This document shows positions 63,342 to 64,000 of a DNA stretch of 64,000 bases, in pieces; within the stretch, counting starts at the first letter, position 1; each line of letters begins with the position of its first letter. The notes under the pieces are model-generated. The model was not told the DNA's origin. It was given only the letters and a program-made list of their open reading frames with translations, and did no database searches. Both the position numbers and the translations under genes were made by a program. Source of the DNA: JAHRVQ01 sp051278195 (lineage in GTDB: Bacteria > Pseudomonadota > Gammaproteobacteria > Pseudomonadales > Azotimanducaceae); assembly GCA_051278195.1 (NCBI GenBank), contig JBNMQM010000006.1, positions 1 through 64,000 on the forward strand. Direction: 5' to 3'.

Positions 63342-63362
63342 TTTGAGGCATATGTCCTCAAA
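63342..63362. promoter_or_regulatory. Perfect inverted repeat in the cysM / receiver-HPt divergent region
   Basis: TTTGAGG (63342-63348) and CCTCAAA (63356-63362) form a dyad with a seven-base CATATGT-type centre. It lies in the 140 bases between the two divergent genes and could be an operator for either one. Confidence 0.45.
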
Positions 63363-63399
63363 CGCAGACTAAAGCGTACCTCAATAGAGAGGCGAGCAC

Positions 63400-64000
63400 A
63401 TGACAAAGCCGCCAGGCAAACAGCCCTACCAATTGTTGGCGGTAGACGACAACGAACTCAACCTTGGCTTGTTTCGTTTGTTTCTTACCCAACAGGGCCA
63501 CGTTGTCACGTCAGTGAACAATCCATTCGATGCCATAGAGCTCGTCAAAAAAGAGACCTTTGATCTCATTTTTACTGATATTCAAATGCCTGGCATGACG
63601 GGTATAGAGGCAAGCAAGAAAATGCGTGAGAGTGGCTTCAGGGGTCCTATCATCGCGATCACGGCGCATCTGTCAAATCTCGAAGAACTCGAAATTGAAG
63701 CGTCTGCAGTTAACGACGTTCTTTTTAAACCTGTTACCAAACCAGACCTCGGCAGAGTCATCGAGCAATGGCTAGGTGGTAGCAACGAAGAGAGCGACGA
63801 AGAGGGCAACACTTCCAGCCAACTCAATACTGACTCTCAAAGCGTGATTAAGGCGCCGACAAAACTATACGATCTAGATATCGCCCTGGCGCGCGCCAAC
63901 GAGTCACCTGAATTAGCCACAGAAATGCTGAATCTACTGGTTCAAAGCCTACTAGAAGCTATGCACGACTTGAGCGGCTTTAGCCGCTTGAATGCTAAGG
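63400..64000 (+). CDS. Response regulator receiver joined to an HPt domain (3' truncated by window)
   Basis: The open frame starts at an ATG at 63400 and runs off the window after 200 codons. Residues 10-125 are a CheY-like receiver: LLAVDDNELNL with the acidic pair (D16, D17), the phospho-acceptor in FTDIQMPGMTG (D60), ITAHL, and the lysine in VLFKPVTK. After an acidic linker (about 128-155) comes YDLDIALARANESPELATEMLNLL (in pieces), the first helices of an HPt domain. The phosphorylatable His (xHxLKG) would lie after the window edge. This is the C-terminal architecture of BarA/GacS kinases, but no sensor or kinase domain stands in front of it. The name is left open. Confidence 0.85.
   Translation, partial: MTKPPGKQPYQLLAVDDNELNLGLFRLFLTQQGHVVTSVNNPFDAIELVKKETFDLIFTDIQMPGMTGIEASKKMRESGFRGPIIAITAHLSNLEELEIEASAVNDVLFKPVTKPDLGRVIEQWLGGSNEESDEEGNTSSQLNTDSQSVIKAPTKLYDLDIALARANESPELATEMLNLLVQSLLEAMHDLSGFSRLNAK

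Noticed and set aside
1..64000. tRNA, rRNA, CRISPR arrays or complete insertion sequences
   Set aside because: I looked for cloverleaf-like or rRNA stretches, regular spaced repeats and transposase motifs and saw none; the tandem arrays have no spacers and are not CRISPR.

Overview
The window is chromosomal DNA of a gammaproteobacterium, most likely a marine or halotolerant member of the Pseudomonadales/Cellvibrionales side of the class. The backbone follows the Pseudomonas order mutS-fdxA-rpoS-nlpD-pcm-truD-ispF-ispD-ftsB-eno-kdsA-pyrG-tilS-dnaE-rnhB-lpxB-fabZ-lpxD-skp-bamA-rseP-dxr-cdsA-frr-pyrH-tsf-rpsB, then map-glnD-dapC-dapD-dapE. NhaA and a glycine-to-betaine methylation pathway suggest a salty habitat. 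Placement below class level is inference. I see no rRNA, tRNA, CRISPR array or intact transposase.

Layout. 1-2403: 3' part of katG, a YdcH-like small protein and nhaA. 2404-3095: gene-poor DNA. 3096-5318: a tightly coupled operon of a CosR/EctR-like MarR regulator and two methyltransferases that turn glycine into betaine. 5319-5968: gene-free DNA with degenerate palindromic repeats of mobile-element type. 5969-39012: the conserved housekeeping block. Reading from rpsB towards mutS it covers translation, envelope biogenesis (cdsA, dxr, rseP, bamA, skp, lpxD, fabZ, lpxB), replication (dnaE), tRNA modification, CTP, Kdo and isoprenoid synthesis, and stress response (nlpD, rpoS). 39285-50370: map, glnD, the lysine/peptidoglycan genes dapC-D-E and three type II secretion genes (gspN, gspC, gspD). 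50345-57136: plsB, rsmJ, tsaB, a YoaA-type helicase and mobA. 57414-63259: a lysine-rich histone H1-like protein, adk, relA, rlmD and cysM. 63400 to the end: a response regulator receiver joined to the start of an HPt domain, cut by the window edge.

The most notable points are these. (1) Four genes normally embedded in this block are cleanly missing from their places: uppS (between frr and cdsA), lpxA (between fabZ and lpxB), accA (between dnaE and tilS) and surE (between truD and pcm). (2) Short tandem arrays, mostly with units of 11-21 bp, sit at many gene borders; those inside reading frames always have a unit length divisible by three. (3) A CosR/EctR-like regulator is overlapped with the betaine synthesis genes. 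(4) A receiver-HPt protein stands where a GacS/BarA-type kinase is often found, with no kinase part in front of it. (5) Ribosomal protein S2 has a long Ala/Glu/Pro-rich tail, and an intrinsic-terminator-like hairpin lies between rpsB and tsf.
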